A stretch of 34,271 nucleotides of DNA from a candidate division KSB1 bacterium (GCA_022562085.1 JADFPY010000014.1:1-34271); one strand, 5' to 3'; counted from the first letter of the stretch, positions 7,052 through 16,700 are shown. Numbers and translations are program-made. Notes: generated by a model not told the origin, from the letters alone.

Positions 7052-9559
7052 GTGTCACGAAAAAAATCATACATTCCCTTTTTATTTATAATGCTCCATG
7101 TTTGCATAAATCCTATTTATGCTGGGATTACTGGGACCTTATCGGGAACAGTTATTGACAAACTAACCGAGAAAGCCCTGCCAGGTGCTCAGATAGTCAT
7201 CGAGGGAACCACAATGGGAGCGATGGCAGACAAAAGCGGGTTCTATATGATTCAAAATCTTCCGGCCGGTACGTATGACGTGAGCGTTCTCATGATTGGA
7301 TATTCTAAAGTTAAAATCAAGGACGTTCAAATCAATCTCGATCTTAACACCACTCAAAACTTCTATTTGCCCGAAGAAATCTTAACTTTAAAAGAAGTGA
7401 TCATAACCAAGAAACACGGACTCATTCAAAACGAAATAACTTCATCCACCTATTTTATTTCGGGCGAAGAAATTGATGACCGACTTCCAATAGATTCGTA
7501 TCAGGATGCAATTAGTCTTTTACCGGGGGTTGTTGGAAACCATTTCCGGGGCGGACGCCAAACCGATGTTTTGTACATGTTAGATGGATTGCCCATTCAA
7601 AGCGGGCTTTCGCGTGAAATCTCAAGTAACTTTCCAAATAGTTCAATAGTGGAGATGATGGTGCAAACCGGTGGATTTAACGCAGAGTATGGGAACGCTA
7701 CTTCAGGAATTGTAAATGTCGTTTCGAAAGACGGTCAGAATAAAGTTGAGGGTAAGCTCAAAATATTCAGTGATTTTGTCGATACCGGTTTGACCGGCAA
7801 TGATAACACACGTAGGATGGAATTCAACGTTGGCGGGCCGATGACCATCGGCCTGGGTGGACCGCTGATTAACGCAAAATATTTCATCTCGGCGGACCTC
7901 AACCTAAGTGATACACAGCACCGGAAGGAAATGCAACAAGCATTTGGCTCCCCTATCTTCACAAATTACAATATCAATTCAAAGTTGTCTTTTGATATAA
8001 ATAGAAACACCATCCTTTCTTTGCAGGGTTTATTGTCAAATTTGAATTGGCGAAGATTCGATCCCCAATGGCAGCAAAATCTTTCGGGGCTGGCAAAACA
8101 TAAACACTTAAGTTACAGACTCAGTGTCTCTTTAACACACACTTTTAGCCCGAAGTTTTTTACTTCAATTAGGGTAGCTAACTACTCTAATAAAAAACGT
8201 GTTTTAGGTCTCATTGAAGATGAGTTGCCAACCATCGAATTTGAAGACCCGACAGACGCAACCAGTCCGATTCTTAGTGGCAAGCAAGCCTGGAATGAGG
8301 AAACAAAAGAAAAAGTAAAAATGGTGAAAGCAGACCTGGTTGGACAAATTTCTTCAAGCCATTTACTTAAAGCCGGTGTTGATTTTCAAAAATATGATTT
8401 AAAGTCCGAGGGAATCAATCTCATCGCACTTCCCACCCTCGGTGAAACCAGATCAATTTCATTCAATAAAAATATTAACAATTTTCACTATTCCCCGACA
8501 TTTTTCGCATTATACATTCAAGATAAATTTGAATATAAGGGGATTGTAGCAAATGCTGGACTAAGGTATGACGTATTTTCACCACAAGGGGCTATAAAGG
8601 AATTACCGGAAGATTTTGAGAGCATTCAAAAAACACTACTAGGTCAATTGCCGTCAACCCATTCCCCCAGTCATTCCCCTATTTCACCACGCCTCGGTAT
8701 TTCAATTCCGCTTTCCGCCAGCGAGAGACTTCACGTAAATTATGGTTGGTACTATCAAATGCCGCCGCTCTTCTATTTATACAGCAATGCGGAACATAAC
8801 CTAACTGGATATGTACCCTTTGTGGGTAACTTGAATTTAGAACCAACTAAAACGATTTCGACGGAGTTCAGCTACAAACGAAGCGTCTCAGATGGCCTGC
8901 TCTTCGTTTTTACCGGCTTCATTAAACAATTTAGAAATCTAATCGATACAAGGACTTTGGTTCTTTCAGACAGCCTGATTAGTGATGAAACAACTACCGC
9001 TGGATTTACGAGCTACACAAACTCAGCCGTGGGGAAAGCCTCCGGATTCGAGGTCATGCTGCAGAAAGAATTTACTAATCAACTTGCCGGAAGAGTTAGT
9101 TACACCTATATGAAAGCAAGAGGAAACAGCTCATCACCAGAAGATGAATTTAATCGAGTTGTTTTTGGCGAACCTGGGAATGATGATAGTAAAGAATTCC
9201 CTCTCAGCTGGGATCAAAGACATTCAATTATCTTAGATGCAGGCTACGAATCCAGAAGGCTTCAATTTAATGTGTTGTACAGCCTATTTAGTCCGCTACC
9301 GGTCACCACACAGAATAGCGAAACCCCGAATGACACACGGCTCTCATGGAGAAACATTCTTGATATAAAACTCAAATTGAAGACAACAAAAATGTTGGGA
9401 AGCCGACTAAATCCGTTTTTTGAGGTTAGAAATTTATTTAATCAAAACAATATTGTCGACAAGCCAAGCGACAGCGGAGCCCAGGCATATAAATTATTCA
9501 ACCCGGTTCATTCAGACTTTGGCAGACGATTGAGGGTTGGTTTATCCATGGAATTTTAG
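7052..9559 (+). CDS. TonB-dependent outer membrane receptor with carboxypeptidase-regulatory-like domain
   Basis: This is an 835-residue outer-membrane beta-barrel receptor that would import a ligand using TonB energy. The order is a signal peptide (MSRKKSYIPFLFIMLHV..., probable cleavage after PIYA near residue 24), a CarboxypepD_reg-like beta-sandwich (about 26-110), the plug (about 135-235, with LPGVVGNHFRGGRQTDVLYM and the GGFNAEYGNA...G-I-VNVVSK segment), and a barrel ending in a terminal phenylalanine. I keep the GTG start because it supplies the basic n-region; the next ATG would remove it. The substrate cannot be inferred: no SusD partner or transport gene is adjacent. Control by sigma-54 is likely. 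A hairpin terminator follows. Confidence 0.93.
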   Translation: MSRKKSYIPFLFIMLHVCINPIYAGITGTLSGTVIDKLTEKALPGAQIVIEGTTMGAMADKSGFYMIQNLPAGTYDVSVLMIGYSKVKIKDVQINLDLNTTQNFYLPEEILTLKEVIITKKHGLIQNEITSSTYFISGEEIDDRLPIDSYQDAISLLPGVVGNHFRGGRQTDVLYMLDGLPIQSGLSREISSNFPNSSIVEMMVQTGGFNAEYGNATSGIVNVVSKDGQNKVEGKLKIFSDFVDTGLTGNDNTRRMEFNVGGPMTIGLGGPLINAKYFISADLNLSDTQHRKEMQQAFGSPIFTNYNINSKLSFDINRNTILSLQGLLSNLNWRRFDPQWQQNLSGLAKHKHLSYRLSVSLTHTFSPKFFTSIRVANYSNKKRVLGLIEDELPTIEFEDPTDATSPILSGKQAWNEETKEKVKMVKADLVGQISSSHLLKAGVDFQKYDLKSEGINLIALPTLGETRSISFNKNINNFHYSPTFFALYIQDKFEYKGIVANAGLRYDVFSPQGAIKELPEDFESIQKTLLGQLPSTHSPSHSPISPRLGISIPLSASERLHVNYGWYYQMPPLFYLYSNAEHNLTGYVPFVGNLNLEPTKTISTEFSYKRSVSDGLLFVFTGFIKQFRNLIDTRTLVLSDSLISDETTTAGFTSYTNSAVGKASGFEVMLQKEFTNQLAGRVSYTYMKARGNSSSPEDEFNRVVFGEPGNDDSKEFPLSWDQRHSIILDAGYESRRLQFNVLYSLFSPLPVTTQNSETPNDTRLSWRNILDIKLKLKTTKMLGSRLNPFFEVRNLFNQNNIVDKPSDSGAQAYKLFNPVHSDFGRRLRVGLSMEF

Positions 9560-9582
9560 AAAGGTTTAAGAAAACAGCTGGT

Positions 9583-9613
9583 AAAAAAAGCCTACCCCTC
9601 GGTAGGCTTTTTT
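9583..9613. terminator. Bidirectional Rho-independent terminator
   Basis: GCCTACC (9590-9596) pairs perfectly with GGTAGGC (9601-9607) around a four-base loop. Seven A residues precede it and six T residues follow, so it can work in both directions. It serves the plus-strand receptor gene and the convergent sodB. Confidence 0.92.
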
Positions 9614-9639
9614 AGTTTAAAGCTTAGCTGATTCCGCCG

Positions 9640-10266
9640 TTACTTAACATACTTGTTAAAACGGGCGTTAATTCGTCCCCAATGCAGATTGTTTAAAAAA
9701 TTGTCAATATACTTTGCACGGCCTGGGCCATCTTTGTGATAGTAAGCATGCTCAAAGACATCACATGAGATAAGTGGAATACCACCCCAAATCGCACCAT
9801 ATTGATGCTCGTCGACGAGGACGTTGAGGAGACGTTGTGAGTAGAGCGCATCATAAACAAGCAACCCCCATCCGCTCAACTTTGCTGCAAAAGCAGCTCC
9901 CTTAAAATCAGCTTGCCAATTTTCTACGGAACCAAAATTCTTCTCAATTGCTGCTTTTACATCCGCACCTTTGCTAACGTCTCCATCTCCACCCAGCACT
10001 TCCCAGTAGACGTCGTGCAAGAGTGTCCCGGAATGATTCCAGGTGAAACGGCGTTTTAATTCGCCAAAATCGCTCCAGTTGCCGTTAGCAGCACTAACAT
10101 CTGCGCCTTCCAGACCTTGCTCTATTTTATTTAAAAACGTGACATACCCCTTATGATGGGTATTATAATGCCAATCCGAAGTTTCAGGTGAAACCACGTC
10201 TTTTAAAAGGTCTTTGGCCTCTTCATCCGAATAAGGCCTGGAATTAAACTTCCATTCATATGCCAT
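9640..10266 (-). CDS. sodB: Superoxide dismutase (Fe/Mn family)
   Basis: The enzyme disproportionates superoxide to oxygen and hydrogen peroxide. The 208-residue protein has both family domains. Likely metal ligands are H33 (WHYNTHH), H84 (LLHDVYW), D169 and H173 in the signature DVFEHAYY. I cannot tell Fe from Mn specificity. The start is well supported by AGGAGG at 10273-10278, about seven bases before the ATG. There is no signal peptide, so it should be cytoplasmic. A MITE-like inverted repeat begins 27 bases upstream, which places the gene's promoter within or beyond the insertion. Confidence 0.96.
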   Translation of the reverse strand: MAYEWKFNSRPYSDEEAKDLLKDVVSPETSDWHYNTHHKGYVTFLNKIEQGLEGADVSAANGNWSDFGELKRRFTWNHSGTLLHDVYWEVLGGDGDVSKGADVKAAIEKNFGSVENWQADFKGAAFAAKLSGWGLLVYDALYSQRLLNVLVDEHQYGAIWGGIPLISCDVFEHAYYHKDGPGRAKYIDNFLNNLHWGRINARFNKYVK

Positions 10267-10282
10267 TTGCTACCTCCTTATA

Positions 10283-10431
10283 ATTTATGATCTTAGACTT
10301 CTGCAAAAACGAGCTTTTGTCATTTCGACCAACGGGAGAAATCTTTTTACGCATATTATTGAATTAAATAGATTTCTCGCTAACGCTCGAAATGACAAAT
10401 TTAGCTGTTTTGCAGAAGTCTATTTATGATC
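10283..10431. mobile_element. MITE-like palindromic element with target-site duplication
   Basis: Imperfect inverted arms of about 50 bases face each other. The ends read TAGACTTCTGCAAAA inward from 10294 and, as reverse complement, from 10422; further in, both arms share GTCATTTCGA and GAGAAATC. The element spans about 10293-10422 and is flanked on both sides by ATTTATGATC (10283-10292 and 10422-10431), a 9-10 base direct repeat that looks like a target-site duplication. It has no coding capacity. Similar TCATTTCGA...GAGAAATCT palindromes are familiar intergenic repeats in Bacteroidetes-type genomes (general recollection, not a search). It lies in the sodB leader or promoter. Confidence 0.75.
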
Positions 10432-10628
10432 GTGGATTAGAAAACTAAAATGGACGCTATAATATAATATTATTTGCAATTAATGCAACAGGAATTGAGG
10501 GAGTTTTTGACGGGCGGCGCGAGCGGGGGGCAGAGAGCGAGAATCGAAGATGGAGAATAGAATACGAAAGAGCTGTGGAGCGAGAAACGCGATGAGAGAA
10601 GCATTAATCAATAGTCAATTATCGATTA

Positions 10629-11486
10629 TCAATTCAAACGCTGCCATTCTTCCCACCCACCGGCATAAATTTTGACATTTTTACAACCCAAATTCTGCAG
10701 TTTGTTAGCTAGAATAGAAGCCACGTTGCAACGCGAACTCGAACAGTAGACGATGAGCGGCTTATTCTTTAAGGCGTGTTTCTCGGCAAGGTCTGCGATA
10801 GTCTTGCTGTTGTAGGGAATGTTAACTGCGCCAGCGATGTGGCCGAATTCAAACTCCGCTTGTGAGCGGGCGTCAATAATAGGGATATTTTGATAGGAGA
10901 AGGCCGCCTCCACATAGGCCCGGTCAACACTATTATTTGCCGAAAAATTAGCCGCCTGGATTTTTGAGGCAGAGGATGGTAGAGGCAGGAAGGCTGCCAG
11001 CATTAAAGCAATGGCACCTACCCCCGCCCATTTAAGTGAACCAGTTTTAACCTCTTCGTTTTTTTGCTCTGAGTCATTAATGACCTCTCTTACTGCGGCG
11101 AGATAATATAAGCCCAGAAAAAGGCCAACGAGCAACAAAAAATGCCCGCTCATGGATATCTGGCTGAAGAAAGGTAACGAGCCGAAACAGCCGCACTCCA
11201 CGCCTTTGAAATAACTAACGAGCAAAATTCCCCAAAGCACAGCTGGCACGGCCAGCAATAAGGCGGAAACCCTCCACCAGATGACGATAGCGAGCCCGGC
11301 TTCAAATACCGATAGGATGAAAACCGCGACCTTGGCCAGTTCCGGCGAAATGGGCAGCAGTTGAACAATACTGAGAGCGGCTGCAATAGGGTCGATGAAC
11401 TTGCCAAGTGCGGAAAGTATAAAGATAGTCGAAATTAATAACTTGAGACACATGGTTAGTTTGGAATTTTTCAATTTACCATTCAT
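10629..11486 (-). CDS. MauE/DoxX-like membrane protein fused to a rhodanese domain
   Basis: The 285-residue protein joins two modules. Residues 1 to about 135 form a four-helix MauE/DoxX-type membrane domain with the characteristic CGCFG motif (C98, C100), which in MauE relatives is linked to disulfide chemistry. After a fifth hydrophobic segment (about 154-170), residues 190-285 form a single rhodanese domain with IIDARSQAEFEFGHIAGAVNIP. The active-site loop reads YCSSSRCN, with cysteines at 248 and 253, instead of the classic CxxGxR loop; such two-cysteine loops are known in rhodanese-like relatives. The rhodanese domain probably lies outside the membrane. A role in sulfur or thiol-redox chemistry is an inference. 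The gene has no close operon partner. Confidence 0.85.
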   Translation of the reverse strand: MNGKLKNSKLTMCLKLLISTIFILSALGKFIDPIAAALSIVQLLPISPELAKVAVFILSVFEAGLAIVIWWRVSALLLAVPAVLWGILLVSYFKGVECGCFGSLPFFSQISMSGHFLLLVGLFLGLYYLAAVREVINDSEQKNEEVKTGSLKWAGVGAIALMLAAFLPLPSSASKIQAANFSANNSVDRAYVEAAFSYQNIPIIDARSQAEFEFGHIAGAVNIPYNSKTIADLAEKHALKNKPLIVYCSSSRCNVASILANKLQNLGCKNVKIYAGGWEEWQRLN

Positions 11487-11823
11487 TACATTGTCTTTGG
11501 CGGTAGAGGTCTATCTCCTAATTCTCTAATACATAGCCAGACTTCCTGTTTGATGCTATCTCTCAAATCTGTCTATTTGTTTTGCTATCGTAGCTGTGAT
11601 TTTCCTGCTTGTCTTTTCTTGATTTCAGTTGTAAGTTTTCGGAATCCATCAGGTGGAGTCATTTCATGTAAGATTTAGGAAGTTATAGTATTATCGTTGA
11701 AGTTTTGCACTTTTTTGCAAGCCCACGAATGCTTTGTGGGCAAGAAATTTTAAATCCCAAATCCCAAATAAATCCCAAAAGACCAATTGTTACGTGGAAT
11801 TTGAATTTTACGGCCGCGCCGCG
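11487..11823. other. Noncoding stretch without recognised gene
   Basis: These 337 bases hold no supported ORF. I see a small hairpin (GCCCAC at 11721-11726 with GTGGGC at 11736-11741, no T tract) and three loose copies of AAATCCC between about 11752 and 11780. The promoter of the MauE-rhodanese gene should lie in the first part, but I cannot pick one. Confidence 0.5.
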
Positions 11824-11960
11824 CTAGAAGTCTGGCCGAAAAGCCCAAACTCACTTGCCCAAAGGTGTCTCGCCGAGGGCTTCTGAGCACGGAATCGGTT
11901 AGAAAATCGCTCGGCGAGGACGCCGTCCCTTAATAATATACTTTTCGGCCGGACTTCTAG
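11824..11960. repeat. Inverted-repeat element, MITE-like
   Basis: The 20-base ends CTAGAAGTCTGGCCGAAAAG (11824-11843) and its reverse complement (11941-11960) match at 19 of 20 positions. Inside is a second perfect pair, CTCGCCGAG (11869-11877) and CTCGGCGAG (11910-11918). The 137-bp unit is noncoding and more GC-rich than its surroundings. I see no target-site duplication. It sits next to a truncated RND gene. Confidence 0.65.
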
Positions 11961-12002
11961 GTATATATAAAAATAAAATAAGAGCTGTTAGTAGTATGAG
12001 TG

Positions 12003-12094
12003 CTCGCTCACTCACCGCAGCTCTCCTTTTCTTTTGTGAGCGAGTCATTCCTGTTTAGCCCAGTTTTTTTAGGCCCCTGGGTCTGTTAAACAGG
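12003..12094. repeat. Pair of palindromes at the RND fragment boundary
   Basis: Two hairpins follow one another. CTCGCTCAC (12003-12011) pairs perfectly with GTGAGCGAG (12036-12044). CCTGTTTAGCCCAG (12050-12063) pairs with CTGGGTCTGTTAAACAGG (12077-12094) apart from a short insertion. The recognisable RND homology begins within about 20 bases of the second hairpin. Confidence 0.6.
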
Positions 12095-12797
12095 CGTCGG
12101 CATTAGAAAAGTGCTGGCGGAAATTGTGCGGGAAGATCAGCAGTATCTACGCTGGATTTCATTTGAATATCGCGGTCCCTGGAAATTTGGCGACCGCTTG
12201 GTGGAGAGCATCATCAAAAATACTCAGCTCCCTCATGGTTACAGGCTGAAGCGCGCCACCTTCTTTTTTCTCACAGGGGAGGAGAAGGAGCAGATCTACT
12301 TAGTGCTGGCTTTTGCTTTACTATTGGTTTATATGGTGACCGCCGGACTCTTCGAGTCACTGCTGCAGCCGTTTGTGGTGATTCTAACCGTTCCTTTAGC
12401 TCTGATTGGCGTTTTCCTTATTTTCTATTTCACGGATACCAACTTTGACCGCTCAGCATACATTGGTGTGATTTTACTCGCCGGGATTGTGGTCAACAAT
12501 TCGATTATTCTGGTACATCATATCAATGATCTGCGGCGAAAGGGGTCAGCGGTTTTGGACGCCGTGATTCAAGGCGCTGCCGATCGCGTGCGGCCGATTT
12601 TAATGACTTCCGCGACCACGGTACTAGGCCTTCTGCCCCTGGTTCTATTTACCGATGCCCAGGGAAGTATTTGGTATGCACTGGCCTTAGCCACGATTGG
12701 TGGTCTGCTCAGTTCGACGCTGTTGGTTTTGGTTGTGATTCCGGTGGTTTACGTGGTACCGGCGAGGTTTAGAAAATCGAGGTCGGTCAAAATGTGA
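12090..12797 (+). pseudogene. C-terminal fragment of an RND efflux transporter
   Basis: The frame opens after a stop at 12087-12089 and runs about 235 codons; a GTG at 12111 would give 228 residues. It matches only the last quarter of an AcrB/CusA-type inner-membrane RND pump, a family of about 1000 residues. It shows the end of the second porter region (ISFEYRGPWKFGD), then the last transmembrane helices, with LFESLLQPFVVILTVPLALIG, AGIVVNNSIILVHHIND and ADRVRPILMTSATTVLGLLP. The N-terminal 800 or so residues are absent and nothing resembling them lies upstream, so this is a truncated remnant. No membrane fusion protein or TolC gene is nearby. The remaining frame is intact, so the truncation is probably recent. 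Confidence 0.88.
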
Positions 12798-12825
12798 TCA
12801 CACATTTTTTTAACGGTGTGTGATC
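12796..12825. repeat. Perfect 8-bp hairpin after the RND fragment
   Basis: GATCACAC (12796-12803) pairs with GTGTGATC (12818-12825) around a loop containing a run of T. It overlaps the TGA of the RND remnant. The T run is in the loop rather than after the stem, so it is not a standard terminator. Confidence 0.5.
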
Positions 12826-12870
12826 TTTGCGCGGGCTGCTTTCGGCGACACTTTCACGGCACAGGCTGCT

Positions 12871-12908
12871 AAAAATATATATGTAGGTCTCAGAAGAAAT
12901 GAGGCCTA
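12871..12908 (-). terminator. Probable terminator of the porU operon
   Basis: Read on the minus strand, TAGGCCTCA pairs with TGAGACCTA (one G-T wobble) around a seven-base loop, followed by CATATATATTTTT. It lies 22 bases beyond the stop of the glutaredoxin-like gene, the last gene of the operon. The T tract is interrupted, so its strength is uncertain. Confidence 0.55.
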
Positions 12909-12930
12909 GAAAGATCGCTTTCTTTTAAAC

Positions 12931-13191
12931 TTATAAAAAACGAAGTAATTTCCTACGCAGCTCCTTTTCATTGACACGAAATTTAAATGCCTTTTTACCA
13001 CAAATAAAAACTACCGGAATTTGCTCTTTGTACTCTGTGAACAATTCCCGGTTACTAGTAATATCGACTTCCAAAAAGTCAAAGGGAACTTCTTGCTGTA
13101 CTTTTACAAGAACTGATTTCGCCTCATCACATAAATGGCACTCGGGCTTGGAATATATTTCAACTTTTATTTTCTCTTTTAACAAATTCAT
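12931..13191 (-). CDS. Glutaredoxin-like (thioredoxin-fold) small protein
   Basis: From the ATG at 13191 this is an 86-residue single thioredoxin-fold domain of the glutaredoxin-like/DUF836 type. The redox motif is C18-H-L-C21 in SKPECHLCDEAK, and the cis-proline is in QIPVVFICGK (about residue 59). No signal peptide is visible, so it should be cytoplasmic. A TTG three bases earlier is also possible. The start lies inside the end of the upstream thioredoxin-like gene, overlapping it by about 32 bases, so translation is probably coupled. It is the last gene of the operon that contains porU. Confidence 0.85.
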   Translation of the reverse strand: MNLLKEKIKVEIYSKPECHLCDEAKSVLVKVQQEVPFDFLEVDITSNRELFTEYKEQIPVVFICGKKAFKFRVNEKELRRKLLRFL

Positions 13192-13687
13192 CAAATTTCA
13201 TTTTTTCGTACCAATTGCCCTCTAAATATTTTAAAATCAAGGTGAACCTGTCTGCAGGGATAAAACCCGAGACCGAGGTAATCAATTCACCCTCTGAGTT
13301 CAGAAAAATAGTGCTTGGGAAACCTTCAACACCAAACATCATTGATAATTGCCGGCCTGAGTAACTCCCCTCCTTAAACTTAAATTTTTTGTCCGTCTCT
13401 GCATTTAACTTCGCCATAACAAGGTTCTCCTGAGCATATTTCACAACCTCAGGGTTACCGTAAGTATCTTTATCCATGACTTTACACCAGTGGCACCAGT
13501 CGGTATAAATATCTAAAACCAGCATCTTTTTTTCTTTTTTGGCCAACTCAACCCCTTTATCAAACGTCTGCCAAGTAATTTCATTCTTTTTTCCGTTGCC
13601 TTCAACGCCTCGTGTCAAGGTTGTAAATGCAAATACGATGACTGCAAGCGCAGATAGGGTCAAAATCAATATTCTTTTTCTCATCAT
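13160..13687 (-). CDS. Membrane-anchored thioredoxin-like protein
   Basis: The 175-residue protein has an N-terminal hydrophobic segment (about 5-26) acting as a signal anchor or uncleaved signal, then a thioredoxin-like domain of the Thioredoxin_7/DUF255 kind. The redox site is C65-H-W-C68 in YTDWCHWCKVMDK, and the cis-proline is P124 in GVEGFPSTIFLN. This resembles the C-terminal domain of DsbD and other periplasmic reductases. It begins 25 bases after the porU stop, with GAGG upstream. A role in keeping exported cysteines reduced, possibly that of PorU, is inferred from position only. Confidence 0.88.
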   Translation of the reverse strand: MMRKRILILTLSALAVIVFAFTTLTRGVEGNGKKNEITWQTFDKGVELAKKEKKMLVLDIYTDWCHWCKVMDKDTYGNPEVVKYAQENLVMAKLNAETDKKFKFKEGSYSGRQLSMMFGVEGFPSTIFLNSEGELITSVSGFIPADRFTLILKYLEGNWYEKMKFDEFVKRENKS

Positions 13688-13712
13688 AACTGCGTCCTCT
13701 TATTAAACATAA

Positions 13713-16700
13713 TTAGCGAACAATCGCCAATCTGCCGATTATTTCTTTTTGACTTACGCCACTGGATGATTGAGTTCGTGCGATGAGTTTATAAAGATAA
13801 ACACCATTTGCAGGAACATCTCCTGATTCATCGCGGCCGTCCCAATCTATCATGTTAAAACCACGGCTTACAAACGGATCTCTCAAAGTCCGAATAAGTT
13901 GGCCGGCTATAGTAAAAACCTTTATTTGTACCTCGGCATCCTGACTCGAGTTAAAAGTAAATGTGGTTTTATCAGTAAACGGGTTTGGATAATTCATGAC
14001 TTCTCTAATGACCAATCCCTCTTCATGAACGACCAGAACCTCAATCGAAGCGTTGGATGAATTGTTCGAGTTGTCCCAGGCTTTTACTACCAAGCGATGC
14101 CGCTGCTCCCCGTCAAAGGAAGTACATCGTACGGTTGTACCCCCGATATCAACCTCTGCGGGAAATTGCAAAGGAAACTCCACTTTCCCACGAAGGTGCT
14201 CTCCTTCACCAAAGCGAAATAGGTCGGTCAAGTTAACGCTGCTGATTCCCTGAAACCGGTTAAACTGCGAAAGGCAGGTTTCTTCATCCGGGTCAATTGT
14301 TAACGTAATGCGATGGCCGATCTCTCCGGCAATATTAATACCACTTAAAGTATCGGCTAATTCTGCAACCAAAGTCACATTTTCTTCAATCACATCACCG
14401 GTAGTGAACGTTAGGTGCTCCTTAAAGTAAAGTTTAATTTCGGGACCTTTGTTGTCTACGATATTTGAGGTGGAACTGCTCACAATTATATTATCCCTGA
14501 AACCGGCGCCATCGGTTTCCGAATTCCAAAAATAAGCGCTGACTCGTGCACGCTGCCCGCCGTAGGAAATATCTTTCGGCACAATAAATTTGGCAGTAAA
14601 CCTGCCGTCTTTGACCGGAACCGTGCCGCGATAAATTGAATTACCCGGCAGAAAATACGGACGGGCAAATCCGGCCTCAGGAATATACTGCACAAACTTC
14701 TCTGAGTCGAACGTGTTTACCAGGGCAGTGCCATCATAATTATTTAGAAATAGACCATTTTCATCTTGTATCTCACCTCGAATCTCAACCGTGCTTAAGG
14801 CCACAATCGAGTCCGGCATCATTGAGGTAATCACGGCTGTGTTCCGTGGTGCGCCTAAACGCAGAGTTGGATCGCCGTAGATGTGAAATTTTTCATCGTT
14901 TATAATAATGCCTGAACTCGTTCCGGTTAACATTCGTGCCGTAATGAAAGCGTCACCTAAGCGGGCGGTTTCGCCGGTTGAATTGAATAATTGCCGGTAA
15001 AATACCTGGTTAAAATTCGCGTTTGCTCCAGAAAAAACCAGACGAGCTGCGGTAAGAATGGCAATTGCACCCCGTTTCCGAGCTAAAAGAAGCTCTTCTG
15101 GCTGACTTTGCCTCTGCGGATCATCATACAGCGCCCAATCACAAGTTGCCGCAACGAAAAACACCGGTTTGTCAATGTTTTGAACCCGGTCATTATCAGC
15201 TTGATGAAAAACCACCTCATGAGCCCACTGGGTTGAATTCCCGTGTCCGATAAAATTGACGATCAGCGTGCCTTTATTGATCTGGTTGATTAAAGCATCC
15301 TGGGCAGCCGGCTTAGTCACCCCTGAATTCGAAGCGCTGATTACTTTCGGAAATTCGGAAAGATATATTTTTTTAATATCAAATGACTTCGGAATGACTA
15401 AATTTGCGATCGTCTCTGCCTGGTCAAGATGAATGTTATCGACTGCGCTTGGGCGGCCGCCGCCTATCAATTCGTCATCGCCGACCATGGTTATGGTATT
15501 TCGCCAGCTTCCCCGGGAAGGGTTCGTTTCATAATCAATAATTTTGTCAACCATGTTTGCGGCATCTGTTGAGGTTTGCGCAGTGATTCTTCCGATTGCC
15601 AAATCCATCACAGTATCATCTCCGGAGACATAGGTAAACCAGCTATCCGAGGTTCGAGTAACTAATTCGTCCAATACCGTCGAAGTCGTTAACTCATCGG
15701 TCTGAAAAGGTGGAATCCAGTTTTTATCGCCGCGGTTTATGATATTTTTGAAATCGTAATCGCCGTCTCCAAACAGCAGAACATATTGGGGTGGCTCAAA
15801 ATCCGGCACCGACCGCCAATTTTCATAAACATATTTCAAGAAATCCCGAATCGCGGTGGGGTCAACAAGGCCGCCGGAAAAATTGTCATAAATATCCGAA
15901 ATACGGACAACTTCGGTTACTAAACGATTACCCGGGTTACCATTTTCACGCAAGCTTTCGAGGCGAAGCGCCTCATTATAAAAATCATCGTGAGTAATAA
16001 TAATGTATTCGGCAGAATGTCCCTGGACCCGCAAGTCCGTCATTTGGATGCGCTCAAGAGCCTGAACGGTGTTATATTTTGAAGTCGTAGCTGCAAGGTA
16101 GCGTTTAGGAGGAGAGGTTTGCTGAAAGTCGGTAAATGTCAAATTACCGCTCGAAATGTTTACCCCTATCACCTGCTTTAGATTCGAAAAATCTGTAATA
16201 TCAAACAGTTCAGCAGCGTCATTCGAAAAGTTGCTGACCCGGTAGGTTTGCAAACCTGAAGCTGGGAGAACCGTGAAAGCCAATTGGTCATCCACAGCAT
16301 TTAGTCTGGCCGGGTAAAACAATTCAAACCAATCCAGCAAAGCTTCTGCAAAATTTGAAGAATGTGAATAGGACATTTGCAAGGTATTTGTCCCCGGCGT
16401 CAAGATATTTGCTGCCTCGAACGGCGCTAACTCAGAGACTCGCATTTTTAAATAGCGAGTGAAAAACTCGCCCTGAAAAACTCTTTCACCCATAAAGTTT
16501 CCGTTCATGGAAACTTGCAATTTATGGCTCCCGGAACTTTTTGAGGCAAATCGTATTTTCAGCTCCATCGAGTCCGGGGTTATTGCGTTAGGCAATTCAA
16601 GATTAAAGGTCTTATTTGCGTTTTCATTTCCGAATTTGCGGCCAAACCAATTCAGTCCGGATCGAAGTGGATTCTCTAATTCCTCCTCAACAAATGCCAT

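Noticed and set aside
10459-10488. sodB promoter upstream of the MITE
   Set aside because: TTGCAT, 18 bases, TATTAT is possible, but the -35 matches only half the consensus in very AT-rich DNA, so I do not list it as a feature.
12111-12797. Complete small transporter gene
   Set aside because: It covers only the last quarter of the RND fold, with no N-terminal helices, no Shine-Dalgarno at the GTG, and known counterparts of about 1000 residues. I treat it as a remnant.
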